Source of the DNA: Dysgonomonas sp. 25 | Lineage (GTDB): Bacteria; Bacteroidota; Bacteroidia; Bacteroidales; Dysgonomonadaceae | DNA: 64,000 nucleotides | Assembly (NCBI RefSeq): GCF_010501075.1 | Contig: NZ_QVMN01000005.1 | Coordinates: 9,714 to 73,713 of the forward strand | Direction of reading: 5' to 3' | In this document: piece by piece, positions 54,270 to 64,000 of the stretch | Layout: every line of letters starts with the position of its first letter | How positions within the stretch are numbered: position 1 is the stretch's first letter | The notes under the pieces: generated by a model | What the model saw: only the letters and a program-made list of their open reading frames with translations | The model's database searches: none | What the model was told of the DNA's origin: nothing | Made by a program: the position numbers and the translations under genes

Positions 54270-57200
54270 ATGGCTTTTAGAAAAGATAATAAAGTAAAGA
54301 GTAGCTTTTCAAAATTGACAATCAGTCTGGCATCTCCCGAAGAAATTCTGGAGGCATCCAGCGGTGAAGTTTTGAAGCCCGAAACAATCAACTACCGTAC
54401 ATACAAGCCTGAGCGCGACGGTCTTTTCTGCGAACGCATTTTCGGTCCTGTAAAGGATTACGAATGCCATTGTGGTAAATACAAAAGAATCCGTTACAAA
54501 GGCATTGTCTGCGACCGATGCGGTGTTGAAGTAACAGAAAAGAAAGTACGCCGCGAGCGTACAGGACACATCCATTTGGTTGTTCCTGTGGCTCACATCT
54601 GGTACTTCCGTTCGTTACCGAACAAAATCGGTTATCTGTTGGGTATCCCGACTAAAAAACTCGATTCAATTATTTATTACGAGCGTTATGTCGTTATCCA
54701 GGCAGGTATCATGGCTGAAGAAGGAGTTGCTGAAAAAGACCTCCTGACCGAAGATGAATACCTGAACATCTTGGATAAACTGCCGAAGGAAAACCAATTA
54801 TTAGACGATGCAGACCCTAACAAGTTCATCGCTAAAATGGGTGCCGAAGGTGTTTACGAACTATTGTCCCGTATTAATCTGGATAAACTGGCTAATAACT
54901 TGCGCCACAAAGCAAGTACCGATACATCTCAACAACGCAAGAACGAAGCGTTGAAACAACTTCAGGTTGTAGAAGCGTTCCGCGGTGCAAAAGGAAAGAA
55001 TAAACCGGAATGGATGATCGTTAAGATTGTTCCTGTTATTCCGCCTGAATTGCGCCCGTTGGTTCCACTCGATGGAGGACGTTTCGCCACTTCGGACTTG
55101 AATGACCTGTATCGCCGTGTGATTATCCGTAACAACCGTCTGAAAAGACTAATCGACATCAAAGCGCCGGAAGTAATCTTGCGTAACGAAAAACGTATGC
55201 TTCAGGAAGCTGTCGATTCATTATTCGATAACTCGCGTAAATCGAGCGCTGTTAAGACAGATGCTAACCGTCCGTTGAAATCACTTTCGGATAGTTTGAA
55301 AGGTAAACAAGGACGTTTCCGTCAGAACTTGCTCGGTAAACGTGTCGACTATTCGGCTCGTTCGGTAATTGTCGTTGGCCCTGAGTTGAAGATGCACGAA
55401 TGTGGTATCCCTCAGGATATGGCAGCCGAACTTTACAAACCGTTTATCATCCGTAAGTTGATAGAACGCGGTATTGTTAAGACCGTAAAATCGGCGAAGA
55501 AAATAGTAGACCGCAAGGAGCCTGTAGTATGGGATATCCTCGAGCATGTGATGAAAGGACACCCTGTATTGCTCAACCGTGCCCCTACGCTTCACCGTTT
55601 GGGTATTCAGGCGTTCCAGCCTAAGATGATCGGCGGTAAAGCCATCCAGTTGCACCCGTTAGCATGTACGGCCTTCAATGCCGACTTCGACGGTGACCAG
55701 ATGGCGGTACACTTGCCATTGGGTAACGAGGCTATCCTCGAAGCTCAGATTCTGATGCTCGGATCGCATAATATCCTGAACCCTGCCAATGGTGCGCCTA
55801 TTACAGTGCCATCTCAGGACATGGTTCTCGGATTATATTATATCACTAAAATCCGTAAAGGAGCTAAGGGCGAAGGTTTGACATTCTACGGGCCGGAAGA
55901 AGCGATTATCGCTTACAACGAAGGCCAGTTGGATATCCATGCCCTTATCAAAGTATATGTTCGCGACCTGAATGAGAATGGCGAAGCTGTGAAAGTGATG
56001 AAAGAAACCACAGTGGGACGTCTCATGGTGAACGAATTTACACCGGAAGAAGTAGGTTATATCAACGAAGTGCTTTCTAAGAAATCGCTCCGCGACATTA
56101 TCGGAATGGTTATCAAAGAAGCCGGAGTTGCTAAAACCGCTCAATATCTGGATGCAATCAAGGATTTGGGTTATACTATGGCCTTCAAGGGAGGTCTGTC
56201 GTTTAACCTCGAAGATGTGATTATTCCGGAGCAAAAAGATGAATTGGTGAAAGAAGGTTATGACGAAGTAGAACAAATCATGGCCAACTACAACATGGGA
56301 TTCATCACTTACAACGAGCGTTACAACCAGATTATCGATACATGGACGCACGTTAACTCGCGTTTGTCTAACATCCTGATGAAACAATTATCGGAAGACA
56401 ACGACGGATTCAACTCGGTATATATGATGTTGGATTCGGGAGCCCGTGGTTCGAAAGAACAGATTCGCCAGTTGTCGGGTATGCGTGGTTTGATGGCTAA
56501 ACCGCAGAAAAGTGGTGCCGAAGGTGGACAAATTATCGAGAATCCGATCCTTTCCAACTTTAAGGAAGGACTGTCGGTACTCGAATACTTTATCTCTACC
56601 CACGGTGCGCGTAAAGGTCTTGCCGATACCGCCTTGAAGACAGCCGATGCCGGATACTTGACTCGTCGTCTGGTAGACGTTTCGCAAGATGTTATCATCA
56701 ACGAAGAAGACTGTGGAACACTCCGCGGATTGGTTTGTACAGAGCTGAAAAACAACGAAGAAGTTGTTGCATCGCTCTACGAACGTATCCTGGGACGTGT
56801 TTCGGTACACGATATTCAACACCCGCTTACAGGAGAAATCATTGTGAATGCAGGGGAAGAAATCACTGAAAAAGAAGCTGAAGCTATCCAGAAATCACCT
56901 ATCGAGCGCGTTGAAATCCGTTCGGTACTGACTTGCGAATCGAAGAAAGGTGTTTGTGCTAAATGTTACGGACGTAACCTTGCATCGGCACGCATGGTAC
57001 AGAGAGGTGAGGCAGTGGGTGTTATCGCAGCACAGTCTATCGGTGAGCCGGGTACACAGTTGACACTCCGTACGTTCCACGTTGGGGGTATCGCTTCCAA
57101 CATTGCTACCGAAAACAGCATTGTGGCGAAGTATGACGGTATTCTCGAAATAGACGACCTACGTGTAGTAGATACGACCGACGAAGCAGGCAAGAAAGTA

Positions 57201-58553
57201 ATGATTGTTGTCAGCCGTTTGGTTGAGCTTCGCTTAGTTGATCCGAATACGAAGATTGTTCTTCAAACGCATAATATACCTTACGGTTCTAAGCTTTACT
57301 TCAAAGACGGAGCTAAAGTGAAGAAAGATGACCGTGTGTGTGAGTGGGATCCATTCAACGCCGTTATCATCTCCGAGGCGACAGGTAAGATCCGTTTCGT
57401 GAATGTTATTGAAAACGTAACATTCAAAGTGGAGTCAGACGAACAAACAGGTTTGAAAGAGAAAATCATTATCGAATCGCGTGATAAGACAAAAGCTCCT
57501 GAGGCTGAAGTCTTGGACGAAAAAGGTAATGTAATCAAGACATACAGTTTGCCGTTGGGCGCACACATCGTGAAAGACGAGAACGACACCATCAAGGCGG
57601 GAGATATCCTCGTGAAAATCCCTCGTGCTGTAGGTAAGGCCGGTGACATCACTGGAGGTCTTCCGCGTGTGACCGAGTTGTTCGAAGCTCGTAACCCGTC
57701 TAACCCTGCTGTAGTATCTGAAATAGATGGTGAGGTATCATTTGGCAAAATCAAACGTGGTAACCGCGAAATCATTGTTACCTCGAAATTGGGTGAAGTG
57801 AAGAAATACCTTGTTCCGCTATCGAAGCAAATCCTTGTACAGGAAAACGACTTTGTGCGTGCCGGTATGCCGCTTTCGGACGGAGCTATCACGCCATCGG
57901 ATATTCTTGCTATCATGGGGCCTACTGCGGTTCAGGAATATATCGTGAACGAAGTTCAGGATGTATACCGCCTGCAAGGGGTGAAAATCAACGACAAGCA
58001 CTTCGAAGTAATTGTACGTCAGATGATGCGCAAGGTAGAAGTGATCGATCCGGGAGACACTCGCTTCCTGGAACAGCAAATCGTTGACAAATACGATGTG
58101 ATGGAAGAAAACGACCGTATCTGGGGTAAAAAGGTTGTTATCGATGCCGGAGATTCTGCCGTGTTCGAAGCCGGACAGATTGTTACTGCCCGCAAACTGC
58201 GCGACGAAAACTCTATGCTGAAACGTAGAGACTTGCGTCCTGTTGAAGTGCGCGATGCAGTTCCTGCAACAGCCAACCAGATATTGCAAGGTATCACCCG
58301 TGCAGCATTGCAGACAACAAGCTTCATGTCGGCAGCTTCGTTCCAGGAAACAACGAAAGTGTTGAACGATGCAGCTATCAACGCGAAATCAGACAGATTG
58401 GAAGGTTTGAAAGAGAACGTTATTTGCGGTCACTTGATACCTGCCGGTACAGGTCAGCGCGATTTCGACAAAATCATCGTCGGTACGAAAGAAGATTTTG
58501 AACGAATGAATGCGAATCGCCGTACAGTAGTCGATTTCGACGCAGTTGAGTAA
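54270..58553 (+). CDS. rpoC: RNA polymerase subunit beta-prime
   Basis: 1427 residues. The N-terminal zinc ribbon is [20 protein letters not shown] (near 66-85). The catalytic magnesium loop is [13 protein letters not shown] (near 469). The second zinc site includes [17 protein letters not shown] (near 892). Trigger-loop and clamp regions are intact. The gene ends in a strong terminator. Together with rpoB this forms the core of transcription. Confidence 0.99.
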   Translation: MAFRKDNKVKSSFSKLTISLASPEEILEASSGEVLKPETINYRTYKPERDGLFCERIFGPVKDYECHCGKYKRIRYKGIVCDRCGVEVTEKKVRRERTGHIHLVVPVAHIWYFRSLPNKIGYLLGIPTKKLDSIIYYERYVVIQAGIMAEEGVAEKDLLTEDEYLNILDKLPKENQLLDDADPNKFIAKMGAEGVYELLSRINLDKLANNLRHKASTDTSQQRKNEALKQLQVVEAFRGAKGKNKPEWMIVKIVPVIPPELRPLVPLDGGRFATSDLNDLYRRVIIRNNRLKRLIDIKAPEVILRNEKRMLQEAVDSLFDNSRKSSAVKTDANRPLKSLSDSLKGKQGRFRQNLLGKRVDYSARSVIVVGPELKMHECGIPQDMAAELYKPFIIRKLIERGIVKTVKSAKKIVDRKEPVVWDILEHVMKGHPVLLNRAPTLHRLGIQAFQPKMIGGKAIQLHPLACTAFNADFDGDQMAVHLPLGNEAILEAQILMLGSHNILNPANGAPITVPSQDMVLGLYYITKIRKGAKGEGLTFYGPEEAIIAYNEGQLDIHALIKVYVRDLNENGEAVKVMKETTVGRLMVNEFTPEEVGYINEVLSKKSLRDIIGMVIKEAGVAKTAQYLDAIKDLGYTMAFKGGLSFNLEDVIIPEQKDELVKEGYDEVEQIMANYNMGFITYNERYNQIIDTWTHVNSRLSNILMKQLSEDNDGFNSVYMMLDSGARGSKEQIRQLSGMRGLMAKPQKSGAEGGQIIENPILSNFKEGLSVLEYFISTHGARKGLADTALKTADAGYLTRRLVDVSQDVIINEEDCGTLRGLVCTELKNNEEVVASLYERILGRVSVHDIQHPLTGEIIVNAGEEITEKEAEAIQKSPIERVEIRSVLTCESKKGVCAKCYGRNLASARMVQRGEAVGVIAAQSIGEPGTQLTLRTFHVGGIASNIATENSIVAKYDGILEIDDLRVVDTTDEAGKKVMIVVSRLVELRLVDPNTKIVLQTHNIPYGSKLYFKDGAKVKKDDRVCEWDPFNAVIISEATGKIRFVNVIENVTFKVESDEQTGLKEKIIIESRDKTKAPEAEVLDEKGNVIKTYSLPLGAHIVKDENDTIKAGDILVKIPRAVGKAGDITGGLPRVTELFEARNPSNPAVVSEIDGEVSFGKIKRGNREIIVTSKLGEVKKYLVPLSKQILVQENDFVRAGMPLSDGAITPSDILAIMGPTAVQEYIVNEVQDVYRLQGVKINDKHFEVIVRQMMRKVEVIDPGDTRFLEQQIVDKYDVMEENDRIWGKKVVIDAGDSAVFEAGQIVTARKLRDENSMLKRRDLRPVEVRDAVPATANQILQGITRAALQTTSFMSAASFQETTKVLNDAAINAKSDRLEGLKENVICGHLIPAGTGQRDFDKIIVGTKEDFERMNANRRTVVDFDAVE

Positions 58554-58574
58554 GATTGAACTTATATAATTTGG

Positions 58575-58615
58575 TAAAGGGAGTAAATGATTATTTGCTC
58601 CCTTTATTTTTGTTT
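58575..58615 (+). terminator. Rho-independent terminator of rpoC
   Basis: TAAAGGGAGTAAAT (58575-58588) pairs with 58593-58606 over 14 bp with one G-T wobble, 4-base loop, followed by TTTTTGTTT. Confidence 0.9.
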
Positions 58616-58639
58616 GTTAACTATTAGTTAATACCTTTG
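58609..58639 (+). promoter_or_regulatory. Promoter of the seven-repeat lipoprotein gene, overlapping the rpoC terminator
   Basis: TTTG at 58609-58612 and TACCTTTG at 58632-58639 with a 19-base spacer. The -33 box is part of the T run of the rpoC terminator. Confidence 0.65.
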
Positions 58640-58736
58640 CGAATAATTAAAATAGCAACCAGCTTAGCACAAAGTAATACACTCACATATTTAATTCTTT
58701 GTCGGTTGATTCTGTTAATACTCACTTGATTACAAA

Positions 58737-60011
58737 ATGATTATGAAAAAAGCAACACTTCTTTTGACATTTTTTGCCTGTATGGCAATGTTATTTACCG
58801 CCTGTTCGGATGATGATAAAACATCTGAATATGCTATTACCCTAACTGCAAATAATGATGGCACCGTTTCAACGAATATTGGCGGAACTGTAGATGCAGA
58901 AAAAGCTAAGGCAGGGGACGCTATAACCCTTACTGCGACAGCGGCTGATGGTTACAAATTTTCCCGTTGGGTAGTGACCAGTGCTAATCTGACATTGGAA
59001 GATGCAACGGCTAACCCGTTAACTTTTACCATGCCTGCTTCGGATGTAGCTATCCGTGCCGAATTTGCTGAAGAAAATTATACAGTATATATAGCCGGAT
59101 CGGATTATGATGGCTCTAAACATTATCCATGTATATGGGTGGATGGCGTGAAACAAAGACTGCCTTCTGCCGGCATTTCTACAGCAGCTTATGCTGTTTA
59201 TGTGTCGGATAATAAGGTCTATGTAGCAGGAGACGACCGTGAAGCAACAGGTAAGGTTGCCTGTTTGTGGGTCGATGGCGTTAAACAGGTTTTACCGTCG
59301 AATGGTACTGATGCAACAGCCAATTCGGTTTTTGTTTCAGACGGAAAGGTTTATGTTGCCGGTTGTGACCTTGGTCAGCCATGTCTGTGGGTGGATGGCG
59401 TGAAGCAAACGCTTCCTTCTACAGTGGCGATGTTTGGTAGCCAGGCTTATAAAGTGTCTGTTCTGGACGGAAAAGTTTATGTAGTCGGAGACGCTTATGA
59501 CGGAGCCGTTTGGAGAGCATGCCTTTGGGTAGATGGTGTGGCGCAAGTACTTCCTTCATCATCTGCATTGTCTGCTTCTGCTATTTCTGTATCTGTTGTA
59601 GATGGCAAAGTATATGTAGTAGGAGAAGAAAGTGATATGTATACAGCTATTGCCTGCTTGTGGGTAGATGGCGTGAAAGAGGACCTTGACTCGGATGGTT
59701 GGGCAGTAGCTTATTCAGGTTATGCTTCTAACAATAAGTTCTATATAGCAGGTGGAACTACTTCTACTTCGGGGTATAATCCATGCTTATGGGTTGATGG
59801 TGTGAGACAGATGCTTCCTGTAGAGGGAACTTTTTACAGTGCAGTCGCAACAGATGTTTGCGTTGCCGGAGGAAAAGTTTATGCGGTGGGAGATGTAGAA
59901 GTAAATTCCCATTCGGTATCAGCTTGTCTATGGGTCGACGGAGTGAAGCAAGATCTTCCTTCGGAGCAAAGAGCGTATGCTTATTCTATATTTGTAACTC
60001 CTGCACAATAA
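58737..60011 (+). CDS. Lipoprotein with seven WVDGVKQ repeats, probable beta-propeller
   Basis: 424 residues; ATG 58743 is an alternative start. The lipobox is LFTAC (near residue 23). Residues about 30-112 form a bacterial-repeat domain (TLTANNDGTVSTNIGG...GYKFSRWVV). From about 115 to the end come seven units of 40-46 residues, each with VYVAG or similar, then C(L/I)WVDGV(K/R/A)Q, then LPS. Seven such units suggest a seven-bladed beta-propeller. It is probably anchored in the outer membrane and surface-exposed; ligand unknown. It has its own promoter. Confidence 0.82.
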   Translation: MIMKKATLLLTFFACMAMLFTACSDDDKTSEYAITLTANNDGTVSTNIGGTVDAEKAKAGDAITLTATAADGYKFSRWVVTSANLTLEDATANPLTFTMPASDVAIRAEFAEENYTVYIAGSDYDGSKHYPCIWVDGVKQRLPSAGISTAAYAVYVSDNKVYVAGDDREATGKVACLWVDGVKQVLPSNGTDATANSVFVSDGKVYVAGCDLGQPCLWVDGVKQTLPSTVAMFGSQAYKVSVLDGKVYVVGDAYDGAVWRACLWVDGVAQVLPSSSALSASAISVSVVDGKVYVVGEESDMYTAIACLWVDGVKEDLDSDGWAVAYSGYASNNKFYIAGGTTSTSGYNPCLWVDGVRQMLPVEGTFYSAVATDVCVAGGKVYAVGDVEVNSHSVSACLWVDGVKQDLPSEQRAYAYSIFVTPAQ

Positions 60012-60028
60012 GATATATGAATTTTCTT

Positions 60029-60036
60029 TATCTTTG
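60029..60036 (+). promoter_or_regulatory. -7 box of the TM2 protein gene
   Basis: TATCTTTG, 26-33 bases upstream of the start codon. No terminator separates it from the preceding gene. Confidence 0.5.
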
Positions 60037-60061
60037 AACATTACTAAATTCAAAGAAGAAA

Positions 60062-60430
60062 ATGGAAACGAATACCCCCAATACGAAGATGTGTCCTCGC
60101 TGCGGAGAGGAAGTGGATTTGAACGCTCAGTTTTGTCCTAAGTGCGGATTTGCTTTTTATCAACAACAATATCAGCAACCGCAGCAACCTCCTTATGCGC
60201 CGCCCTACGATCCTACGAGATCGGACAAGGACTTCCTCACAACGTTGCTCTTAGCTATATTTCTGGGGTATCTGGGTGTCCATCGCTTCTATACCAACAA
60301 TACGGCTATCGGGGTTATCCAGTTGGTGACCTTGGGCGGTTGTGGAGTATGGGTGCTTATAGATATTATCATGCTTGTCACCGGCAGCTATAAAGACGGT
60401 GACGGCAAAATTGTGAAAAACGACAGGTAA
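60062..60430 (+). CDS. Zinc-ribbon and TM2-domain membrane protein
   Basis: 122 residues. A zinc ribbon (CPRCGEEVDLNAQFCPKCG) covers about 11-29, then a Gln/Pro/Tyr-rich linker, then a TM2 domain at about 57-115 with DKDFLTTLLLAIFLGYLGVH, RFYTNNTAIGVIQLV and a second membrane segment ending DIIMLVTGSYKD. TM2 proteins are common and of unclear function. It is followed by a bidirectional terminator shared with the convergent CPBP gene. Confidence 0.88.
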   Translation: METNTPNTKMCPRCGEEVDLNAQFCPKCGFAFYQQQYQQPQQPPYAPPYDPTRSDKDFLTTLLLAIFLGYLGVHRFYTNNTAIGVIQLVTLGGCGVWVLIDIIMLVTGSYKDGDGKIVKNDR

Positions 60431-60452
60431 GATATAGACTGAAATATAATAG

Positions 60453-60486
60453 AAACCCCGAGAGCCTGAACAGCTTTCGGGGTTTT
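60453..60486. terminator. Bidirectional hairpin terminator
   Basis: AAACCCCGAGAGC (60453-60465) pairs with GCTTTCGGGGTTT (60473-60485), 13 bp with one wobble and a 7-base loop, with T or A runs on both sides. Shared by the TM2 and CPBP genes. Confidence 0.9.
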
Positions 60487-60491
60487 CTTCT

Positions 60492-61379
60492 TTATAGTGG
60501 CGATAGCATTGCTTCTTTCGGCTTTTTCTTTTCGTAATAGGCAATTATAGCCAATGTGCCTATGATGCAAAGGACGGAGCAGATAACCGAGCCTTCGAAC
60601 CCGAAAGCGCCTCCGTTGAGGATATTATTCTCGGGATAAGAGAGGCTCAGGATAGGCGTATTTTGTGTCCCGCTCACATTGTAACCCAATACCGGCCCTT
60701 GAACGAAGTTCCAGAACAGGTGCATACCCACCGGCAGCCACAGGTTGCGTGTGTACATATATGCCGCACCCAATAGCAATCCGGCTAAGAATAAATTAAG
60801 CATAGGCAGCATTCCTAAATTCGGATTAAACAAGTGCATGGCTGCGAAGAATGCAGAGCTAATAATCAACGCAGTAAATTTGTTGGTTACCTTCATCAGG
60901 CTGCCGAGCATATAGCCGCGACATAAGATTTCTTCCGATAGCGATACCAGAATGAACAAGATAAAATAACCTATAAACTCGGAGGGTACGAACTGTGTAG
61001 ATTCTATGACGATGTTGTTTGTCAATAAAAGCACTACGAAGCCGATTCCCATTACGGCGGCAGCAATCAGGCTGCCTGCCCAGAACTCCGAAATATGGCC
61101 TTTCAGCTTGAAGCCGAGCGATAGCATACTCTGCTTATCCCAAAGCCTCCAGAAGAGGAACACCAGGGCCAAAGTAGTTAGCAATGATGCGGCGGTCATT
61201 GCGATATGCAGCCATACAGATTCGGTACTGGTATTTAAAGCAGCCAGATCTACAGTTCCGGTGGTAATAACTGAATGTAATATATATATCCCCCCTTGGA
61301 TAAAAGAGGAAATAATAATGAACCCGATAAGAAACAGGATAATTTTTCCAAGTGCGATTAATAGCTTTTTCATAGTCAT
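60492..61379 (-). CDS. CPBP-family intramembrane metalloprotease
   Basis: 295 residues with about eight membrane segments. The family motifs are EEILCRG (EExxxR, near residue 146), FAAMHLFNP (FxxxH) and HLFWNFVQG with the third metal-site His. CPBP (CAAX protease and bacteriocin-processing) enzymes cleave within the membrane; substrates are mostly unknown, and some members give bacteriocin self-immunity. Start may be two codons later. It is convergent with the TM2 gene. Confidence 0.9.
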   Translation of the reverse strand: MTMKKLLIALGKIILFLIGFIIISSFIQGGIYILHSVITTGTVDLAALNTSTESVWLHIAMTAASLLTTLALVFLFWRLWDKQSMLSLGFKLKGHISEFWAGSLIAAAVMGIGFVVLLLTNNIVIESTQFVPSEFIGYFILFILVSLSEEILCRGYMLGSLMKVTNKFTALIISSAFFAAMHLFNPNLGMLPMLNLFLAGLLLGAAYMYTRNLWLPVGMHLFWNFVQGPVLGYNVSGTQNTPILSLSYPENNILNGGAFGFEGSVICSVLCIIGTLAIIAYYEKKKPKEAMLSPL

Positions 61380-61471
61380 AATAATTGAATGTTGTTAAAT
61401 CATGTTTATTCTATATGACGACAAGTGATCGCTAAAAATCACACAAAAGATTAAAATATGTAAAAAAAAAA

Positions 61472-62464
61472 TTAGAACGGTTTGAATCCCATAATCTGAC
61501 GCACCTCTTTCACTATCTTAGACGCACTCTCGCGAGCTTTTTCCGCACCCATCTTAGTTACCTTATGCAAGTATGCTTCGTCGTTCTGAATGTCGATAAT
61601 GCGTTCGCGGATAGGGTTCGTCGTCTTAATCATATCCTCGGCAAGCTGTTTTTTGAGGTCGCCGTAGCGGATTTCGCACGTATTCCATTTCTCTTCGAAG
61701 TGGTCGACAACTTCTTGCGTAGAAACAACCTTTAGCAAGGTGAACAGGTTTTCGATATAATCGGGCTTTTCCGAATTAGGAGCTTTCGGCCCTTCGTCGG
61801 TCAGTGCGCGCTTTACTTTCTTTTCTATTGTTTTGGGATCGTCAATCAGGTAGATACAGTTTCCTTCCGATTTTCCCATTTTGCCGCTTCCGTCCAATCC
61901 GGGTATCTTGATCAATTCCTGTCCTTCTTCCACGTACACCTTCGGCTCTTTGAAAAGCTCCACATTGTACAGGTTGTTGAAACGGCGTGCAAATTTGCGC
62001 GTCATCTCCAAGTGTTGCTCCTGGTCTTTTCCCACTGGCACGCGGTCGGCATTGTGCATCAGTATGTCGGCAGCCATCAGTGTAGGGTAGGTGAGCAGCC
62101 CGGCATTGACATTTTCCGGATTCTTACGTGCCTTATCTTTGAACGAAGCCGTTTTCGACAACTCGCCCATATAAGCATGCATATTCAACAGCAGGTAGAG
62201 TTCGCACACCTCAGGCACGTCGCTTTGCACATAGATGGTCGATATTTCGGGATCGATTCCGGCAGCCAGATACTCGGTCAGTACATTCTTAACGTTCCCG
62301 TGAAGCATTTTCGGATCAGGATGCGTCGTAAGCGAATGATAATCGGCAATGAAGAAGAAGCAATTGTTCTCCTTTTGCATCTTAACGAAATTGCGCAAAG
62401 CTCCGTAATAATTTCCCAAGTGAAGGTTTCCTGTCGAGCGGATACCGCTAACTACTGTTTCCAT
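61472..62464 (-). CDS. trpS: Tryptophanyl-tRNA synthetase
   Basis: 330 residues, class I. The HIGH-type motif is STGNLHLGNYYG (residues 11-22) and the KMSKS loop is KMGKSEGN (near 200). It charges tRNA-Trp. Length and motifs are standard. A -7 box lies 44-51 bases upstream. Confidence 0.97.
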   Translation of the reverse strand: METVVSGIRSTGNLHLGNYYGALRNFVKMQKENNCFFFIADYHSLTTHPDPKMLHGNVKNVLTEYLAAGIDPEISTIYVQSDVPEVCELYLLLNMHAYMGELSKTASFKDKARKNPENVNAGLLTYPTLMAADILMHNADRVPVGKDQEQHLEMTRKFARRFNNLYNVELFKEPKVYVEEGQELIKIPGLDGSGKMGKSEGNCIYLIDDPKTIEKKVKRALTDEGPKAPNSEKPDYIENLFTLLKVVSTQEVVDHFEEKWNTCEIRYGDLKKQLAEDMIKTTNPIRERIIDIQNDEAYLHKVTKMGAEKARESASKIVKEVRQIMGFKPF

Positions 62465-62507
62465 ATGTTGTTTTCTTTATTATTCAGTTGTCTAAAAAAT
62501 TGAAGAA

Positions 62508-62515
62508 CAAAGATA
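62508..62515 (-). promoter_or_regulatory. -7 box of trpS
   Basis: The minus strand reads TATCTTTG, matching TAnnTTTG. The -33 region is weak. Confidence 0.5.
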
Positions 62516-62650
62516 ATGAAAAATACACGAAAGCATGGAAACGGAAGTTTTTAATATATATAACATGCTAAATTGACATTTGCATTGTATATGGAATAAT
62601 ATTTAGACTAATTAATGCAATAATCTCGGTATTTCTTACAAAGAATAAAC

Positions 62651-62658
62651 TATCTTTG
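62651..62658 (+). promoter_or_regulatory. -7 box of ybeY
   Basis: TATCTTTG, 31-38 bases upstream of the ybeY ATG. Its TTG would be an in-frame start but is the promoter element, which supports the ATG at 62689. Confidence 0.55.
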
Positions 62659-62688
62659 TACTCCGGTACCATTACTCAACTAAATATC

Positions 62689-63117
62689 ATGGCAATTATC
62701 TATCAGGCGGAAGACGTAAAGATGCCGCCATTGAAAAAACGCGAAACAACTAACTGGATAAAATCCGTCGCTGCTTCTTATGGCAAGAAAGTAGGCGACG
62801 TAGCTTACATATTCTGTTCCGATGCCAAGATATTGGAAGTAAATAACCAGTATTTGCAGCACGATTATTATACCGATATCATTACGTTCGACTATACGGA
62901 AGGCGATACCATTTCGGGCGATATTTTCATCAGCCTCGATACGGTGAAGAGCAATTCCGAACAGTTCAATACGGATTATATCGACGAACTGCATCGCATC
63001 ATCATCCACGGAGTCCTGCACCTGTGCGGTATAAATGACAAATCTGCCGGCGAGCGCAAACAGATGACCGAATGCGAAAATAAGGCGCTGGCGATGTTAG
63101 GCGGTTTAGCTAAATAA
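62689..63117 (+). CDS. ybeY: rRNA maturation endoribonuclease YbeY
   Basis: 142 residues from ATG (MAIIYQAEDV). The metal-binding block is HGVLHLCGINDKS near 113-125; the third ligand position, His in E. coli, is Asp here, as I recall for other Bacteroidota. YYTDIITFDY and SGDIFISLDTV are also typical. It takes part in 16S rRNA 3'-end maturation and 70S quality control. A TPR lipoprotein gene follows 11 bases later. Confidence 0.93.
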   Translation: MAIIYQAEDVKMPPLKKRETTNWIKSVAASYGKKVGDVAYIFCSDAKILEVNNQYLQHDYYTDIITFDYTEGDTISGDIFISLDTVKSNSEQFNTDYIDELHRIIIHGVLHLCGINDKSAGERKQMTECENKALAMLGGLAK

Positions 63118-63128
63118 AATAACAATAG

Positions 63129-63995
63129 ATGAAAGTGTTGCGTATTTTTTATATGGCTTTTTCCTTTCTGCTTGCCGTCCTTGTATCGGCATGCAGCACG
63201 ACGGCTTCGTTCAAAGGGCATGCATATAGAGGCGACAATGCCGCGTCTGTTAAAGAGGCAATGCGAGCCTCCTTACGTAATACTTCTCTGTCCGAAGGGT
63301 TCGGGATTCTTGGGGAATGGCAGGAATATATAGAAACGACCGGAACGATTAAACCGGAATATAAACCTTTCATTCAATCGGAGGTTTTCCGCTATCGGGG
63401 AGATTTATATACAGCCGGAGCGGATTATATGCAGGCGTGGGACAATTATAATACGGCAATCTCGTTGGATGCGAATAATATAAATGCCCTCAGCAACAGG
63501 GTAGCCTTATATGCCAACAACCTGAAAGAATATGAATGGGCAAAGGAGGGTTTGAAGGATATTTTGAAAAAAAGGCCGGATTTTGCTGATGCTTATTTTG
63601 CTATGGGGCAGATTCATGACGAACAGAAACAATATAAGGAGGCTATATCTTATTACCATAAGGCAATAGCCCTCGATGGCAAGAATGAGCAATATAAAGC
63701 CAATAAGAGTGGAGCTTATGCCCGTTTATACCAATTCGAAACCGTAAGGGAAGATGCGGAAGAGCTTGTAGGGAAATATCCCGGAGACATAGATGCTTAT
63801 AAGCTCAGGGCTACTTTTTATTATACGGATGGAAAGTATCAGGAAGCTATCGACGATTATACCGAGGCGATAAATGTCTTCAAGCTTCCGGAATATTATG
63901 AGAAGCGCGCCGGAGCATATCGCAAATCAGGAGACGAAGAAAAAGCAGCAGAAGATGAGAAGCTTGCTGTTGCAGAGAGAGATAAGATGAAATGA
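63129..63995 (+). CDS. TPR-repeat lipoprotein
   Basis: 288 residues. The lipobox is LVSAC (Cys22), followed by STTASFKG. From about residue 85 there are four to five TPR units (AWDNYNTAISLDANNINALS, PDFADAYFAMGQIHDEQKQY, YKEAISYYHKAIALDGKNEQ, YQEAIDDYTEAINVFKLPEY). It is probably a periplasm- or outer-membrane-facing scaffold; partner unknown. It is likely cotranscribed with ybeY and ends 5 bases before the window edge. Confidence 0.85.
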   Translation: MKVLRIFYMAFSFLLAVLVSACSTTASFKGHAYRGDNAASVKEAMRASLRNTSLSEGFGILGEWQEYIETTGTIKPEYKPFIQSEVFRYRGDLYTAGADYMQAWDNYNTAISLDANNINALSNRVALYANNLKEYEWAKEGLKDILKKRPDFADAYFAMGQIHDEQKQYKEAISYYHKAIALDGKNEQYKANKSGAYARLYQFETVREDAEELVGKYPGDIDAYKLRATFYYTDGKYQEAIDDYTEAINVFKLPEYYEKRAGAYRKSGDEEKAAEDEKLAVAERDKMK

Positions 63996-64000
63996 TACAT

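Noticed and set aside
60492-61379. The CPBP protease as bacteriocin immunity for the glycine-zipper lipoprotein
   Set aside because: It lies more than 20 kb away in another transcription unit; nothing links the two.

Overview
The window comes from a chromosome of the Bacteroidota, order Bacteroidales, probably a Dysgonomonas-like or related member; the genus is a guess. Support includes: -7 boxes of the form TAnnTTTG ahead of many genes; almost no Shine-Dalgarno sequences; FISUMP-type and DKNYY surface proteins; a DUF6140-like protein; a GH92 mannosidase; and an rpsU, xerC, hpf, tRNA-Thr, tuf, tRNA-Trp, secE, nusG, rplKAJL, rpoBC series typical of this phylum. No rRNA, CRISPR array, insertion sequence or prophage is visible.

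Layout. 1-524 holds a 150-bp dispersed repeat, a GT microsatellite and a promoter. 525-2671 is a small lipid operon (GtrA-like, CDP-alcohol phosphatidyltransferase, acyltransferase). 2673-6078 runs leftward: lipoprotein, glnS, TPR protein. 6.4-10 kb carries poorly known genes, a PAP2 phosphatase and an exported protein with three TonB C-terminal domains, with a possible attenuator or small RNA upstream of it. 10.5-17.4 kb holds a BrkB-family membrane protein, two tandem FISUMP-like surface proteins and a GH92 alpha-mannosidase. 17.9-28.1 kb holds nadE, marC, an orphan histidine kinase, a DUF6140-like gene, a uracil-DNA-glycosylase-like gene broken by one amber codon, a DKNYY protein, a POT-type transporter and mutY. 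28.3-30.6 kb is HU, a 30-residue basic protein and rng. 30.6-41.1 kb mixes small lipoproteins, glgB, two tandem membrane paralogues, an AT-rich lipoprotein plus small membrane protein pair, manA, hemH and a GT4 glycosyltransferase. 41.2-43.7 kb is a repeat-rich island around a third FISUMP protein. 43.8-58.6 kb is the translation and transcription core. 58.7-64 kb has a seven-repeat lipoprotein, a TM2 protein, a CPBP protease, trpS, ybeY and a TPR lipoprotein.

The strongest unexplained signals are: (1) a 150-bp repeat present in inverted orientation at 1-150 and 41325-41474, whose two tandem mini-hairpins keep paired stems while their loops vary, each copy lying about 59 bp from a GT/CA microsatellite; (2) the rpsU leader, with a perfect promoter, a strong SD in front of a three-codon ORF, and a terminator-like hairpin, in a phylum whose ribosome normally hides its anti-SD behind bS21, together with a strong SD on hpf two genes downstream; (3) a glycine-zipper lipoprotein directly followed by a 58-residue two-TM protein; (4) a clean Trp-to-amber change in a UDG-like gene; (5) a hairpin-rich leader or small RNA upstream of the triple TonB-domain gene. 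All similarity statements are by eye.
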